DNA of 64,000 nt from Pyrocephalus nanus (lineage: Eukaryota > Chordata > Aves > Passeriformes > Tyrannidae), in assembly GCA_038380795.1 (NCBI GenBank), contig CM076261.1, positions 93,704,418 to 93,768,417 on the forward strand. The letters are read 5' to 3'. Each line of letters begins with the position of its first letter. The stretch's first letter is position 1. Shown piece by piece: positions 11,952 to 24,944 of the stretch. The translations under genes were made by a program, and so were the position numbers. The notes below the pieces were generated by a model. The model saw only the letters and a program-made list of their open reading frames with translations. It made no database searches and was not told where the DNA came from.

Positions 11952-14678
11952 TTTTATTAATTTGTCCTGTCCTCTGAGGCTGGACATTTAAGATGGTAGA
12001 AAGGACATTCAGCTGTGTACACAGACGAAGGTTTCATATGATGGAAGGTGAGTGAAGCGAAATTGAAGTTTGAATTTTTGTTTTCTCTGAGTTTTTCTCT
12101 ATCTTCACTACATGTCACTCAATTTCTTAGGGAACAGCCAATTCCTTTTCAAAGGCAGGGCTTAAATGTCATGGAGGCATCACCCTGCCTGTTCTGAGTG
12201 CTCACGCTAACCTAGAGCAGAGACATAGGATTTCAGGGTGAAGGCAGGGGGAAGGTTAGCCTTTTATGCTCATTAAACCTCCCCTAGACCTCTAGGTCTG
12301 ACATGAAACCCCATTAAGGGTCACATTACACACATCAAACCAGGAAAACAGCATCCCTGCTCCCTTCTGCAGGGAGATGTCCTTGAGGAAGGTCGTGGGA
12401 GACACTCCTTTAAAGCTGGGATGTGTTTGTGCTCCAGCAGCACCAAGCACTGGCTGCTCCGGCAGCCAAGGAGAGCTGCACCCTTTCTGCTCCTCCCAGC
12501 GGTCCCCAGTGGTGAGGAACATTTTGTTGTCACCGTGAATAAACACAGAGGATGTGTTTAAACAGCAAAGGCTGTCTCAAGTACAGGAGATCAAACCCAG
12601 CTTCTTCGGCTCCTGACTGGATAGAGACTGATAAGTGTGAATAGGAAGGAGAAATATTGTGATTTGCAGTACATTTCCCATTCCCTTTCCCCCTCTAGCT
12701 CAGAGATATATTTAAAAACAATAAAACATTTTTTTTTGGTGTTGTTGTTGTCTTTAATTACACTGATTCCCCAGGGCTGCTGTTTTACTGCAAAATAATC
12801 CCGCTTTGACAATGGGAAACTTGAGAGACTGGTGGAACAGATTGCAAACCATTTCCATGCCTGGTTTAACTGCTTGACTGCCAGCCTGTGTAACTAATTT
12901 TCAGGAGGAATTTACTTATACAACTCTGTCTAATTTTACCTTGCTATTGGGCTACAACGACAACAAAGAAAACATCTTGGGTGTTGTTGCTCTGCACAGG
13001 AACAGATGAGATGGGGGGAGATGGGAAGTGGCTGCAGAGATGATGGTTCTGGTGCTCCCCCAGAGGAAAAAAAAAAGAAAAGTGGGAAAAGGTAGGAATT
13101 TGAATGAAATAATACTAATAAAAATCCAAAACAATGAGTTTTAATAATTTCTCACATATCACCACTGACAGAGGGAGCTGGTAGAAGCAGAATGTCAGTT
13201 CTAAGAAGCAGGTTTTATACAAATCCCTTGAATTTATCTTGATTGCACTGAACTTTGGCCAGGTAAGATAGCTGGTCTAACTTAAACCTTAATTTAGCCC
13301 TCAGCAGCAGCTCACCGAAGGCTGAGAAGGTTGCCACAAAGCAAGTGATGTGCTTACTGCTGACGCTCTGCTCCAGAAGGGACTGTCTCTTCTCTCCCCA
13401 CTGACATTTGTGGGGGTTCAGTTACCCAAATACTTTGTCTAAATTGTTTTTGGGGTGCCAAAGTGAAGGAGGATGAAACCTTCCATAAGTGTCTATGTCC
13501 ATCTCGTGCACTTGAGTAGGGAGAGTGAATTTGGCAGCAACAGCCTGGTCTGCTCATGGAGGAGCTCCAAGCTTCCTCTTCAGAAACTGTGTCTGACCAT
13601 GGATTTCAGAGTGAAAGATGAGCAATGTGGTGGTGAAAAGTGATTCTGGCTGTGGTGGATACATCAAGAAACTGGTAGTCAGCGCATTCCCATGGGATGT
13701 GTCCACACTCCAGAAAATCTCACCCAATATTACAGTAACCTGATCAAGGCAAGAGTGAAATGGGTTCTGTGGAACTGTTGTGAGAAGGAAAATAAAGTTC
13801 TTCGTGGGCTTGTGATCTCTCAGAACTTCTGCTCTCACAGTTCTTTTCTTCATCCTTCTTTTCTCCTCCCGTGGGCAGCAAAGGTGAAGCCAGAGGAGAT
13901 AAGAAAATCTGACTACAGTGCTGTGTGAATGATGTGATGTTCATGCAGATTTAGCTTGGTTTTTGAATAAAAGAAGATTTTCTCAGTCCATTCCACTTTC
14001 CTCAGCACCACATCCCTTCTGTGGACCTTTATGAGGAGTGGCAGAGGGCTGGTCTCTGAGCAGACATCACTGAAACACGAAATAATGGTTTCCCTGGTAG
14101 GAAGGAAAGTAAATTTTGAACTCCTCAGGCTCTTGAGTCCTTTATCAACTTGTTTCAAATTCTCCAGCATGCAAAATGGGAGCACACAAAGTAGGAAGAA
14201 CAATCATTTCTAGTTTAAAATTGCTCAGAGAAAAAGGGTGAAAATGAACAGGGCAACGCAAGAGTGTGCAAGCAAAATGTGTGCCAAGGGAAACTTCTAT
14301 CTTCTGATACCTTCTGACACCAGCCCCCAAAAACCCTTTTATTACTTGTAAACACTCTCCAGAGTCAACAATTTTCAATCTGGATTTTTTTTTTTTGTGA
14401 TGTTGTGTTTTGTTTTGTTTTTTTTTGTCCTGCCTTGTACCCAGAACTCGGAAGGAATAAATGCATCATGTCCCTTTGCTGGGTTCTTCCCCAGTGCAAA
14501 GGTACTGTCTGTGGTGAATTTCATTCTAATTTTCTTTACCCAGAAATTTCTTTTTCCTTCAGTAGCTTCCTTAGTACTCACAGCTTTTTCAGGATTTTTA
14601 CTGGCTTTTAAAAAAGCTCCATCATGAGAAGATGCCACTGGACATCCATATGAAACTGTCCTTGACTGATGGTTTTAA
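11952..14678. other. Non-coding stretch
   Basis: 2.7 kb without a gene or identified interspersed repeat. Opposite-strand open frames near 12292-12546 and 13554-14378 are up to 99 codons and unlike any family I know. T-rich runs occur at 12728-12737 and 14387-14432. Confidence 0.5.
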
Positions 14679-14912
14679 GAGGGTAGATTTAGATTGGATA
14701 TCAGGAAGAAATTCTTAATAGGGGTAGTGAGACCTTGGCACGGGTTGCCCAGAGAAGCTGTGGCTGCCCCATCCCTGGAAGTGTTTAAGGCCAGGTTGGA
14801 CAGGGCTTGGAGCAACCTGGGCTAGTGGAAGGTGTCCCTGCCCGTGGCAGGGGGTTGGAACAAGAGGATTTTTGAGGTTTCTTCCAATCCAAACCATTCT
14901 GTGATATGATTC
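14679..14912 (+). mobile_element. CR1 LINE 3' end fragment
   Basis: Opens with GGGTAGATTTAGATTGGATA, continues through AGAAGCTGTGGCTGCCCCAT and GTGTCCCTGCCCGTGGCAGG, and ends at ACCATTCTGTGATATGATTC. A 5'-truncated copy of about 235 bases. Confidence 0.92.
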
Positions 14913-16540
14913 ATTAACAGTTTCCAGAGACTGGACATACCATATAAGCAGGGCTGATGTCAGGGCTGGTTTAAGAGTGTGAGAAACTTCTTCTAAAGTA
15001 TTCTATCTTAGAATCTTTTATTTTTAAAAAGTGTGTATGTTTGTATGGGTGTGTATTAGAGATGATCAGTTTGATCTGGACACTTAAATAGTGCCCCTAA
15101 CTGCTAGGGAAATTAGGTTTCAGAAGGACAAGATTCAGTTTGTTTGCAATACAGAACACAGAAATAAGATATATATTATTATATATGTATCATACATAAA
15201 TAAATATATATATATATTAAAAAATAAGATGGAGCTTGAAGTGACCCTTTGAAGTTGTCAGTCTGCCCAAAGGTGAAATATCAGAAGACTGTGTCTGGAT
15301 CCTTTAGGAATGAGTTGAACAATGAACGTACACATATCCTTGGGAAAGCCCAGAACTCCCAGAGCAAGACAAAAGATCATCAGTTTACATGTTTTGTTAC
15401 ATCCCTTGCTGCAAGATTCAGGTAAACTACCACAATTCTCTTAGCTTGCACACACAAAGCTTCAGAAGTCTACTCCCTCAACTTCTTACTTTAAAAACTT
15501 GCAAGAAATTATAAATGAAGATGACAAAAATCTCTCCCTCAAAGGATTATATATTTCTCGTTAAACTTTAACTTCATTTAAAATCCATCCTTGATCCTCT
15601 TAAAGTATTTGCGTAAGTGAATGAGGGCTGTAAAACACGACTGAAGCTTTGCTCCTTGGGGAAGCAGCTTGACCAATTTACATATTTATTAAATATTTTA
15701 TATTTCACCAGATTGTATGCACTTCAAAATGTCACTTCTCATTTTCGGTCTGAGCACTGCATAACAGTAATGGCTATTTCAAGTCCCAAGATAGAGAAAA
15801 ACATAATCTGCATCTCCTGATTTGACCACTTCTTAGGGATTCAAGTTTTCCATTTCTGTGTTTTACTCTGTTCTGCAAAATTTTAACTTTTAGTTTTATG
15901 AGGGTTTGCTAGTTCTGAGCAAATGAATCTCCTGTGGGGCTACACGGCCAACCTCTCATTTTTCCTCTGGAATGAGACTCAGCTTTCTAAGCATCCAAGC
16001 TGAACTTCTGAACTTGTTTGATGGTTATTTTGGCCTTAAAGAAAATAAACACAAAGCTGTTGCAAACCAGAAATGCATGTGAAGAAGTGCTTTCCCTAGT
16101 GGTACAAAGATCTATCAAAGCAGTATTAATATTTCTGGTGTAATTCCTCCCTCCCTTGCCCTCCCAGTTCAGCTCTCAGCATCTGCAGCAGAGACTTTTC
16201 CCTTTGTTAATAATGTACAAGACCAGGGCACTCATGAGATAACATAACTGGGGCTTCCTAGGAGCAGCCTGGAGTCTGAATGGATTGAGATTCCAAGAGG
16301 ATGCACAAGATGAGAGAATATGCCCAGTTTTGCTGCTGGATTCCTGAGTGCTGTGGCAGAAAGTTCTTTCCTCTGCCTTTTCCTCTCTCTAATGCAACCA
16401 GGCTCCTTCACACAGAGCTTTGAGGTGCAGCTGCTGAGAAAAGAACATGAAAACAACTTTATTTAAAAGCCAGGAGGTGTTTCTGTGATTGTCTTTTCTG
16501 ATTCCCTCTGTAACACATGATGGTCCTGGAATCAAACTTG
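14913..16540. other. AT-rich non-coding stretch
   Basis: No gene. Includes a TA-rich low-complexity block at about 15160-15226. Confidence 0.5.
15164..15226. repeat. TA-rich low-complexity block
   Basis: Imperfect runs of TA and ATAA units, ending in a stretch TAAATATATATATATATT. Confidence 0.8.
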
Positions 16541-17048
16541 ATTCACAGAATTGAGTTGGAAGAGACCTTTAAAATCATTGAGTTCTGACCCCCCTGCCAT
16601 GGGCAGGGACACCTTCCACTATCCCAGGTTGCTCAGAGCACCATCCAACCTGGCCTTGAACACTTCTAGGAATGAGGCAGCCAGAGATTCTCTGGGAAAC
16701 CTTTTCCATTATCTCATCACCCTTATAATAAAGAATTTCTTCCTAATATCTAATATAAATCTACTCTTTTTCAGTTTAAAGCCATTCCCCCTTGTCTTAT
16801 CACTCCATGTCCTTGTCCAAAGTCCTTCTCCATCTCTCTTGGAGCCCCTTTAGGCACTAGAAGGGGCTGGAAGGTCTCCCTGGAGCCTTTTCTTCTCCAG
16901 GCTGAACAGCCCCAGCTCTCAACCTCCACAGCAGAGGTGTTCCAGCCTTTTGATAAACTCAGTGTCCCTCCTCTGGACTCCAACAGGTTCCCATCTTTCT
17001 TGTGTTGGAGGCCCCAGAACTGGATGCGGGATATAAATTTTGCCTTGT
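16541..17048 (-). mobile_element. CR1 LINE, 0.5-kb 3' copy
   Basis: Minus-strand CR1 from the tail (ATTCACAGAATTGAGTTGG) through the 3' terminal block and the ORF2 C-terminus to the segment coding LLESRGG..LS and FWGLQHKKDGNLL. The antisense open frame of 107 codons (16771-17094) is a translation of this ORF2 relic with frame changes; it is not a gene. Confidence 0.92.
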
Positions 17049-18756
17049 AGCAGGTTACACCCTTTAAGGAACAGAAAACAAAACCACAACACACTAATAA
17101 ACAGACTTATAGATGAAAATATCTAATAGTGAGAGCACTTATTACATTTTTTCAGTGATCAATTATTTTAAGGTCACGTTGGCCTTGTCTACATTTTCAG
17201 GCACTGGGTTGCTGCATTACACTTTCTGCATAAGACAGTATTACTGTTATAACTTTTGCCACCATTTGAATTTTTGCTTGGCCCTGTTATGCCCTTTCTT
17301 GACCTTTTCTTGATAAAATAATGAGACTAAGCTGCTCATTAAAATCTTTTGTTTTAAATAGAATGGAACATTTCAGGTTGCTCTAACAGGGCAACATCCT
17401 TGAAGCTTAAATATTAGTGAATGGAAAAGATTTTCTAGGTAGAAAGCCATAGGTTATAGAGCTTTTTTAACCCTAAAAAAACCTCTTTGATCACTCTAGG
17501 AACCCTTTGCCCTTTCAGCAACCATACTTGTGTTTGGAGAGGGGGTAGAAATTCTGAACATGTCAGAGTTGTTGGGTGAAATAAACTGCGTTTTGAAATA
17601 TCCCTCTTTGAAGGAAAAGCCAGGCAAGGGTTAGACCCTGTTACTGTTCCTCAACCTGGGTGAGGTGGGGACAAATCTTTCTCAGAGTCATATCTTCCCT
17701 GGGGAGAGTCCACATTATTCATCCTTTCCTCTTCATAGGTCCTCTGACAGCCTTATCAGTAAGAATTTCTTCCAGGTCACTGCACAATGAGCATGAAAGG
17801 CAGTCTTTAAGACTCTACTGGAAATACACCGTGCTAAAAATAGTCTTGCATTATAATTGCAAGATATGAACTATCTGCTGAGCAACAATTGCTCCATCTG
17901 ATCCGTGCCATGCTGACTTCTGAATTTTCCACTTTCTTATTAAAACGTTAAATGGAATGTCACGTAGGAGTCAGGTACGGATGTGAAAAAATTCCTGTGG
18001 GCTGATGACAATGGTCCATTTATCCCAGGAGTGTGTCTGTAACAGAGGCAGTGGCAGAGGCTGTTTCAACACGTATTGTCGATTAAGCTCTATTATTTTT
18101 CTCGCATTATAACCTCACATTAAATTGATGGTATTTCTTTTCCACAGATTTATAATCTTGTTATTACTTGCCTTTAACTACAGATGCTGCATGACTTTGA
18201 CTGGAGCTGACACGGGTCTTTTAATATGAGAGTTAGTCAGGTGTGGATCTACACCCACAGCTTCTTTCAGTGATAGAGGTAAATTATTTCCTAACTGGGT
18301 AGAACCAGTCACTCTCTCACAACATCAGAGCAAGTAAAAGGAAAGAGGTTTCAGATGTTCCTTTCCACCCCCCCTTAATTTCCTTCAAGTTGATGTGATG
18401 TGTTGTTCTTCAGATGATGCCTAAAAGGCAAAGGGCAGGGCAAAAATTCAGACCCTTTTTGAGGGCTGAAAGAGCAATTTTTGTTAACAAGGAGCCATGC
18501 AGGTACTCTAAGGAACTTGTGAGTATTTATGGATAGTTTGCTAAATGCTATGTGTGCTTTTGACTCAATACAGAGAGATGCACAGCTAAAAGGGGATACT
18601 GGCAAAGATCATCTCCTAAGCAGCACCCCTGTGAACAGGCTTAGAGGAAAACTGGTGCCTTCCAGTTTGGAGGAAAGACCATCACTGGTTTTTGTTTTTT
18701 TTTTTCACCAGCAAATCTGTACTTTGCTTATACCACGCTTAGTAATCCTTACCATG
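17049..18756. other. Non-coding stretch with a CpG-retaining patch
   Basis: No gene seen. Around 17945-18215 at least seven CpG dinucleotides lie within 275 bases of otherwise AT-rich, CpG-poor DNA (see findings). Confidence 0.5.
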
Positions 18757-18900
18757 AAATCAAAGAATCTTAAAATCATGAAATTGTTTGGGTTGGAAGG
18801 CACTATAAAGATCATCCTGTTCCAATCCCCCCCCATCCCCCCAGCATGGGCAGGGATGTCAAGGCCCCATCCAATCCAATCCTTCATCGTTTCAGTGCTG
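18757..18900 (-). mobile_element. CR1 LINE 3' end fragment
   Basis: Degraded tail AAATCAAAGAATCTTAAAAT then TTTGGGTTGGAAGGCACTA, a C-rich expansion (CCCCCCCCATCCCCCC), and GCATGGGCAGGGATG. About 145 bases. Confidence 0.85.
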
Positions 18901-19476
18901 GCAGAAACATGGGCAGAATGTGGATAAATGGAAGTTATGGATCCATGGCCTCCCCTCTCTGGCAGAGGGAACAGGCTCAGTCTGTGAGCTCAGGACCAGG
19001 CCCCACAGGCAGAAGCACAAATAAAGTCAGTGAAGTTTTCCCTGTTGTCATATGAGAGGAGTTTTTCTCTTTCTCACTCTTAGAAGAAGAAGTAGGAAGA
19101 GCAGTTTCCTTTAATTGGTGAGGATGAAAAAAGTAGAATCTCTCAGTGAGCTGGGTGCTGGCTCTGGGCAACCATTCACCCTTTGGCTCTGATGGATATT
19201 TTTGTGGTTCTCCGTATCGGACCCTCAGTGCCTTCTGCTCACAAGATCCTTGCAAGGTCAGGATCTACCAACCCGTACCTAGGAAGCTTTACTGATCTGT
19301 CTAAAAATAAGCATTTATTGAGTCCCATTAGGATGTTTCAGGTGTCTTTGCAGGGCTGGAGGCAGAAGAGGGGATGTAAAGTAGAAAGATCTTTCTGGAG
19401 CACCAATAGGAGAAGACTCAGGAAAGACAACCTTGAGCACTTTCAGGCTCCAGAGAGCTGTGTCTAGGTATTTAAA
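18901..19476. other. Non-coding stretch
   Basis: About 575 bases without a recognised feature. Confidence 0.45.
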
Positions 19477-19790
19477 TTATAGAATCATCAAAGTTGGAAA
19501 AGAGCTCCAGAATAATTGAGTCCAATGGTTAACCCAGAACTGTCAGGTCCACCACTAAACCATGTCCCTCAGCACCACATCTCCACATTTTTTGAACACT
19601 TCCAGGGATGGTGATTCCACCACTTCCCTGGGCAGTCTGTTCCAAAGCCTGACCACCCTTCCAGTGAAGAAATTTTTTCCAATACCCAATCTAAATCTCC
19701 CCTTGTGCAAATTGAGTCTCTGCTCTAATCCTATCTCTTGTTATGGGAGCAAAGACCAACCCCCTCCTGTCTACAACCTCCTTTCAGGTA
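19477..19790 (-). mobile_element. CR1 (Y-like) 3' fragment
   Basis: Tail ATTATAGAATCATCAAAGTT, then the CCACCACTAAACCATGTCCC block, ACACTTCCAGGGATGGTGAT and the stretch antisense to NFFTER-type ORF2 end sequence. It stops in the region antisense to YLKGG. This is the subfamily whose 3' end carries AACCCAGAACTGTCA rather than CCATGGGCAGGGACA. Confidence 0.9.
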
Positions 19791-22344
19791 ATTCAGTAAT
19801 AGTAGCTGTAATTATACCCAACAGAGATGAAAATCAGTCCAGGTGTAATATTGTACCATGTTATACACCTATGGTGAGATTCACTTCAAAATTAGGGTAT
19901 AGGAAATTTATTCCTTCCCCCTGCTTCTTCTTTAAAATAACTAAAAGGTTTTGTGAACTTGACCCATAACTTGCTGTTGGCATCAAAGACTCAGTACCAT
20001 TGAGTGGCTGATGGACCCACTGTGCTGACTTTACTGGAAAAAGCATGAAAGTTTGCAACCTTGGGAGTGATAAAGTGATCTTGTTCAGTCCTACAGCACT
20101 ATGCAGAGTAACTACCTAAAATTGTGGCTGCGATTCATGACTCCCTCTTCATTTACAACAGCACAAACCTAACTCAGGTTTTAGACTTTACATGGTTGGC
20201 ATTGAAGCTGTTCTGACTGGCAATGACCACAGGCTTTAAAAACAGAAAAAGAAAAAAAAAAAACAAAACAACAAAAACACAGAAGCACAATATATCAACA
20301 CTAAATGAAATTCTAATCCTGATTTAGGAGAGCATTTGTATACTTGTGTGACAGCAACCATGCCAAAATGTCTAAAGGTGTGCCCATGCTTTTTGCAGCT
20401 ACTGGAGAAAGAGCTGAATTAGGGCCTATTAAATTAAACTAAAAACTGTGAAAGCATGATCAGCATCAGTTACATAAACTATCTCCTCTGCTGTCAGAAG
20501 CTTTATTCTACTTGGGTTTCCCCTGCAGACAGCAGATTTGTCAGATTCTTTTCCTGACTGAGTGGTGTAATTAAACCTGGCCATGTCTCCAGCAGAGCAA
20601 TGACACTTTTTTCGGATGTTCATTCCCTGATGGTGGAAGATACACACTCCCTGCAGGGTCCTCAGGTATTTCTGTATAAATAATACAAGGAGAGGTTGTA
20701 TCTCCTCTGGCCGTGGAGAGCACATGAACTAAACATCTGCGTGTGACTTGATTTGTCTTCTCACCTGACTGAAAGTCAAGGCTTTGATAAAGAGATCGTT
20801 GTCTTCTGTGTGAGAGGCCTCTTCAAACACTACCATCATAAAGTCAGAGTATATAAATTGCATGAACTATTTATCCAAACTGCATGAACTACTTATCTGT
20901 CTTCCTCACTGCCTTGATGAGCAAAAGAAACCTGTGAATATTAGAAGGGAAAATGTTCTTGTCTTAATAGCATCTGTTATGTTATATGGAGTTGTATTGA
21001 GGAGCCTCAGGCTAAGTCAGATTGCCTTCCTAAGCAGCTCTTCACCAGATAAACCCTGTTGCCTGCTTTGTTTTCCCTTTCTTTCACACAATAGTGTAGA
21101 GCTCAACAAAATGAGGTTGGGAAGCTGATCCTGCTACAGCTAAATTTGGGGCAATTGTTTTTTCTAGGAGTCCCTTTCAAGTAATCATAATACTATTGAT
21201 AAATATGCTCCTTGCTCTTGCCTAGAGTGTTTTAAGGTACCAGTGTCAATTATTCCTGTGTATCTGTATCTGTTTATCTAGACTAAACCCAAATTTGCAT
21301 CCCAGTTACATTGCAAGTGCTGGGAAATGGAAATGAGATGATGTGAAGATGTTAGGGCTCAGGAAATGTGCTTGCAGGGCTTTTATACGTATGTCTTGAA
21401 AAATGGCCTCAGATACCCTCAGAGGGATTAATCTGTCTGTTCTTCTCAGTTTCTTTAGTAAATGCTCTGTGACACACTCAATTAAATCTGGTGGTAAAAT
21501 ATCCTCCACTGGGATGTCTGACATGCCTGAAGTTAACCCCGTGTTGGAGGGTTTCCTTTGCTCATGGACCTGTTACAAATCCACAGCGTTCTGAGTTTTT
21601 CTGTGAGAGGTGAAGGAGCTCAGTATTTCTTTTCATGTGGCTCCTGGCATTTAGAGGCACACAAAAAACACCCCTAAAAATGAAACAGAAACAACCCCAA
21701 AGCAAAACACACCCACACCAACATCACTAGACCATGTACTTTATTCATCAGTCGAGTCTGAGACTGTTTCTGCCAGAACACCCCCTGGTGCTGTGTCCAG
21801 ATCAGTTTTAAATGCTTTAAGTGGTGATGTATTTGCTGCTTCCATGGGGCCATCATCACTCAGGCTGATAAATCAGTCTAATAGTGCCTAATTCCTGTCA
21901 GCATAAGCTCTGTTCTCAGTTTCTCAGCCTTATCTCTGCTGAAAAAAAAAAAAAAAAAAAAAAAAGTTCTTATCCTTTTGCCTTGCTTGTGGTTGACAGA
22001 AAGTTAATTAGAGCCAGAAAAAAACTTCTTCCCCAGAAAGTTCAACCAGAAATGGTTTTGACTGAGGAATCAGTCCAAAGAGAACTTTCAACACTCTCCA
22101 CACAGGCGAAAATGCTGAAGTTTCTGATACACATATTTTTGAAGGAAAGCTTCCCTTTCAATATTAAAATGAGCATGAAATTACATGTAACATCTTGAGT
22201 CCCCCAGGAAAGCAGGAGTCTGCAGAATCAGTCTTCCCAGAGCAGCATGGCCAAGACTCAAGTTATTTCATCTGCCTTCTCCACTTGCTGAATTGCATTT
22301 TTGAGCTGTAGCTTCATCTCTAACCAGCTTGGTTGTCAGCAGGA
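19791..22344. other. Non-coding stretch
   Basis: 2.5 kb with no gene. A-rich runs at about 20239-20275 and an uninterrupted A24 at 21942-21965. Confidence 0.5.
21942..21965. repeat. Poly(A) run, 24 bases
   Basis: Uninterrupted A24 preceded by CTCTGCTG. I see no upstream AATAAA or flanking duplication, so no retrocopy is inferred. Confidence 0.95.
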
Positions 22345-22645
22345 TGCTGACACTGCATGTGAGGAACTCAACATGACCCAGCAATGTGCACTCACAGCCC
22401 AGAAAGCCATGTCCTGGGCTGCATCCAAAGCAGGGTGGGCAGCAGGCAAAGGGGTAGGATTCTGCCCCTCTGCTCTGCTCTGACCTCATCTGCAGTGCTG
22501 CCTCCAGCTCTGGGGTCTCCAGCATGGGAAAAACATGGACCTGTTAGAGTGAGTCCAGAGGAGGCTGTCAAAATCAGCAGAGGGATGGAACAGCTCTCCT
22601 AGGGAGGCAGACTGAGAGAGCTGAGTTTGTTCATCCTCTCAGTTG
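22345..22645 (+). mobile_element. CR1 ORF2 internal fragment
   Basis: Broken frames read ELNMTQQCALTAQKA, then (in other frames) GCIQS, LCSALTSSAVLPPALGS, KDMDLLE-like and VQRR-like sequence, and a RELSLFILS-like stretch. This is the order found in the C-terminal third of CR1 ORF2. No tail follows directly. The piece at 22925-23086 continues the same element in the same orientation. Confidence 0.82.
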
Positions 22646-22924
22646 GTCATGCATGCAAGATGGATCTATTTTCATGAAATTACTTGAACTTTTCAAAGAC
22701 TTGGACCTTGCCCAAATCACTTAGTGCTTTGAGTTATACCTCACTGTGTATAAGCACCAACAAGGTAATTTTTCTTACTGTCTGTTTTAAAAAAGTCTTA
22801 AATTGTTATGGTCAAAATAAGGTGAGTGTTTTGTACCAGGTATTTTCATCATGGGTGTTTCAGAGTGCAGAACAGAGAGCAGCCACCCCTTAAGGAGGGA
22901 CAACAACCCCAATAAAACAGCACC

Positions 22925-23086
22925 TTCACTCTTGGAACCACATCTAGACTCACTGGGGATATTCAAGATCCACCTGGGTGCAATCCTCTGCAATCCTGTG
23001 CTCTAGAAGGACCCTGCTTGAGGAAGAAGGTTGGACCCTTCCCTTCCAACCCCCCCCCCCCCATTCTAAAATTCTGCGATTCAGTA
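22925..23086 (+). mobile_element. CR1 LINE 3' end fragment
   Basis: Contains TCACTGGGGATATTCAAGAT (SLEIFK-type end of ORF2), CACCTGGGTGCAATCC, TGCTCTAG and TTCCCTTCCAACC. A C14 run (23049-23062) then leads into ATTCTAAAATTCTGCGATTC, a mutated octamer tail. Probably the 3' end of the element seen at 22345-22645. Confidence 0.82.
23049..23062. repeat. Poly(C) run within CR1 tail
   Basis: About 14 C in a row where CR1 normally has CCAACCC..., suggesting slippage expansion after insertion. Confidence 0.9.
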
Positions 23087-24944
23087 GTTGGGAAGAGTTC
23101 TGCCAAACTGCATCAGTGTAACGTAAGCAGTGGAAAATGGGCAAAATTGCCACGAATTAGGAGCATGCAAGAAGTCCTCTTCATGTGGAGATGCCACTCC
23201 AAGGTACATCCAGAGGAGGGATGCAGCAATTCGATGTTGCCTCTCACCCAATAGCTTCCAGCTGCTTCTAGTATTTATACAGAGGGAAAAATGAGCTGCA
23301 TCCCCTCCACTTCCTCCTGAGGAAGCCTGAACCACTTGTATGAGCAGGATATTTCTGAGATAAAGAGGGAAATGGCTTGTAAAAGGAAAAAAATCCACTG
23401 TGACAGAAGCATCAAAATGACAGCTGAAGACCTTCGCCTTGAGGCTGTCTAATGAAATCTCTGGGCCTGATGTCACCTGAGGAAATGCCACTGCTCTGAC
23501 TTTGGAGGAAGGATCATTACCTTACAGCACCACTGTCACTCTACAGCAGTCTGCACTCAGTTGACAGTGAAAAGGAGTGTTGCTTTTTTATTATTATTTT
23601 TTTCTTCATTCTGGGGTTTAAATACTGCTTTTTAGCTCTTAGTCTCCTTCCCAGACATAAGGACTATTAAAGTAATTATAATGTAAAGCTCTGGGCAAAA
23701 TATCTAGGTCAGCTCCTGATAAGCACCTGACAATAGGCTTATTTCCTAATGGGTGGTGTTTGGAACAGGTTTTCAGTAGATTTTGTGAGCTTCAAACAAG
23801 AATCTGGACAAATTTTGTGCTAAGGCTCATTTTCTGTGCTAGCAGGATTTTTTTTTGGGGGGGGCAGGGGGCGGGAGGAGGTAGGACACACCAGAATGCA
23901 GATTGGTGTGTGGGTGAATAACCCAGATCCAACTGAAGGCTTTCACTGGTGCCCCAAAGAGCCAACCCCAGTATTTAGAAGAACAGAATGAAAAAGAGAG
24001 AGAGAAAAAAATTTTCCTTTTCCAATTATGAATCCTCTCTGCCAGCACAGGCAACAACTGCAGAGGATGAAACATCATGGCCACAGGAGCAAAGATAAAA
24101 GTAGGCATTTTGGAAAGGGGAAGCAGTGGAAGGGCTTGGTGTCAGTGAATTGCCACCAGCAGGATCAGTAACACCTAAAATCAAACAGGGGAAGACAAGA
24201 TGTGCAGCGGGGGCTGAAGCCACTGCTCTTACAGAAGAGTTTGGTGCAGCTGTGACAGAACACACAGGTAGAGAGATGGGCTGAGAGGAGATGAGCAGCA
24301 ATATGGAAAAGCAAGAGATGGTCACAGCTAGAGACCTCAAGGAAATCCTGCCACACCTGCCTGCAGGTTTTGTGCAGAGACTGGCAAAAAATGCTGACGT
24401 TCCTGCTGTGCCCTGTGCCAGGACTGGCAGTCATGATGAACAGAGGTAGCCATTAAGAGAGCTTTTTTTCTCTCTCAAAAACTCAGGTTTCTGTGAACTC
24501 AGGAGCTCATGCTTTTGTCCGTAGCTTTAAGATGACCTTTCATAAGTAAGGACAAAAATTACAGTCACCTTCCCTAATTTTTTTCCATGTAGCATTTGCT
24601 GGATGTAAAATGCTTGCTCTGGATTTGATTCAGGGATCAGATTTAATATCATGATGCTGATGTCTTTCTTAAATATCTGCCAGGTTTTATTAAGGTAGAT
24701 TTTGTTGTTTCCAACAGGGCATTGCAGATGTGTCAGGGAGGTGTTAATTTGTGAGAAGGCCTCTCTTCCATCATCATCTGCCAGTGCTGGAGGGCTATTT
24801 CTATCATTCCCTTATTCTGCCACTCAGCAATATTATTCCTCAGGGCAGTAATCATTTCTGCCTTGAACAACCCAACCTCTGTTTAAGCAGCAGAGCGTGG
24901 AGAAAGGTGAACTCCCAACCAGTAAAAGAAGAAGCACTGAAGCC
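23087..24944. other. Non-coding stretch
   Basis: 1.9 kb with no gene. A T-run/G-run pair lies at 23849-23875. Minus-strand open frames of 89-136 codons (23081-23491, 23839-24108, 24026-24340, 24165-24434) show no motif I recognise. Confidence 0.45.

Noticed and set aside
16551..16853. 100-codon plus-strand frame, and many similar ones reading [22 protein letters not shown] sequence across the window
   Set aside because: These are antisense translations of the CR1 3' region. They recur at nearly every minus-strand CR1 copy and are not proteins.
21942..21965. A24 run as the tail of a retrocopy
   Set aside because: No polyadenylation signal, no gene-like sequence upstream and no flanking duplication.
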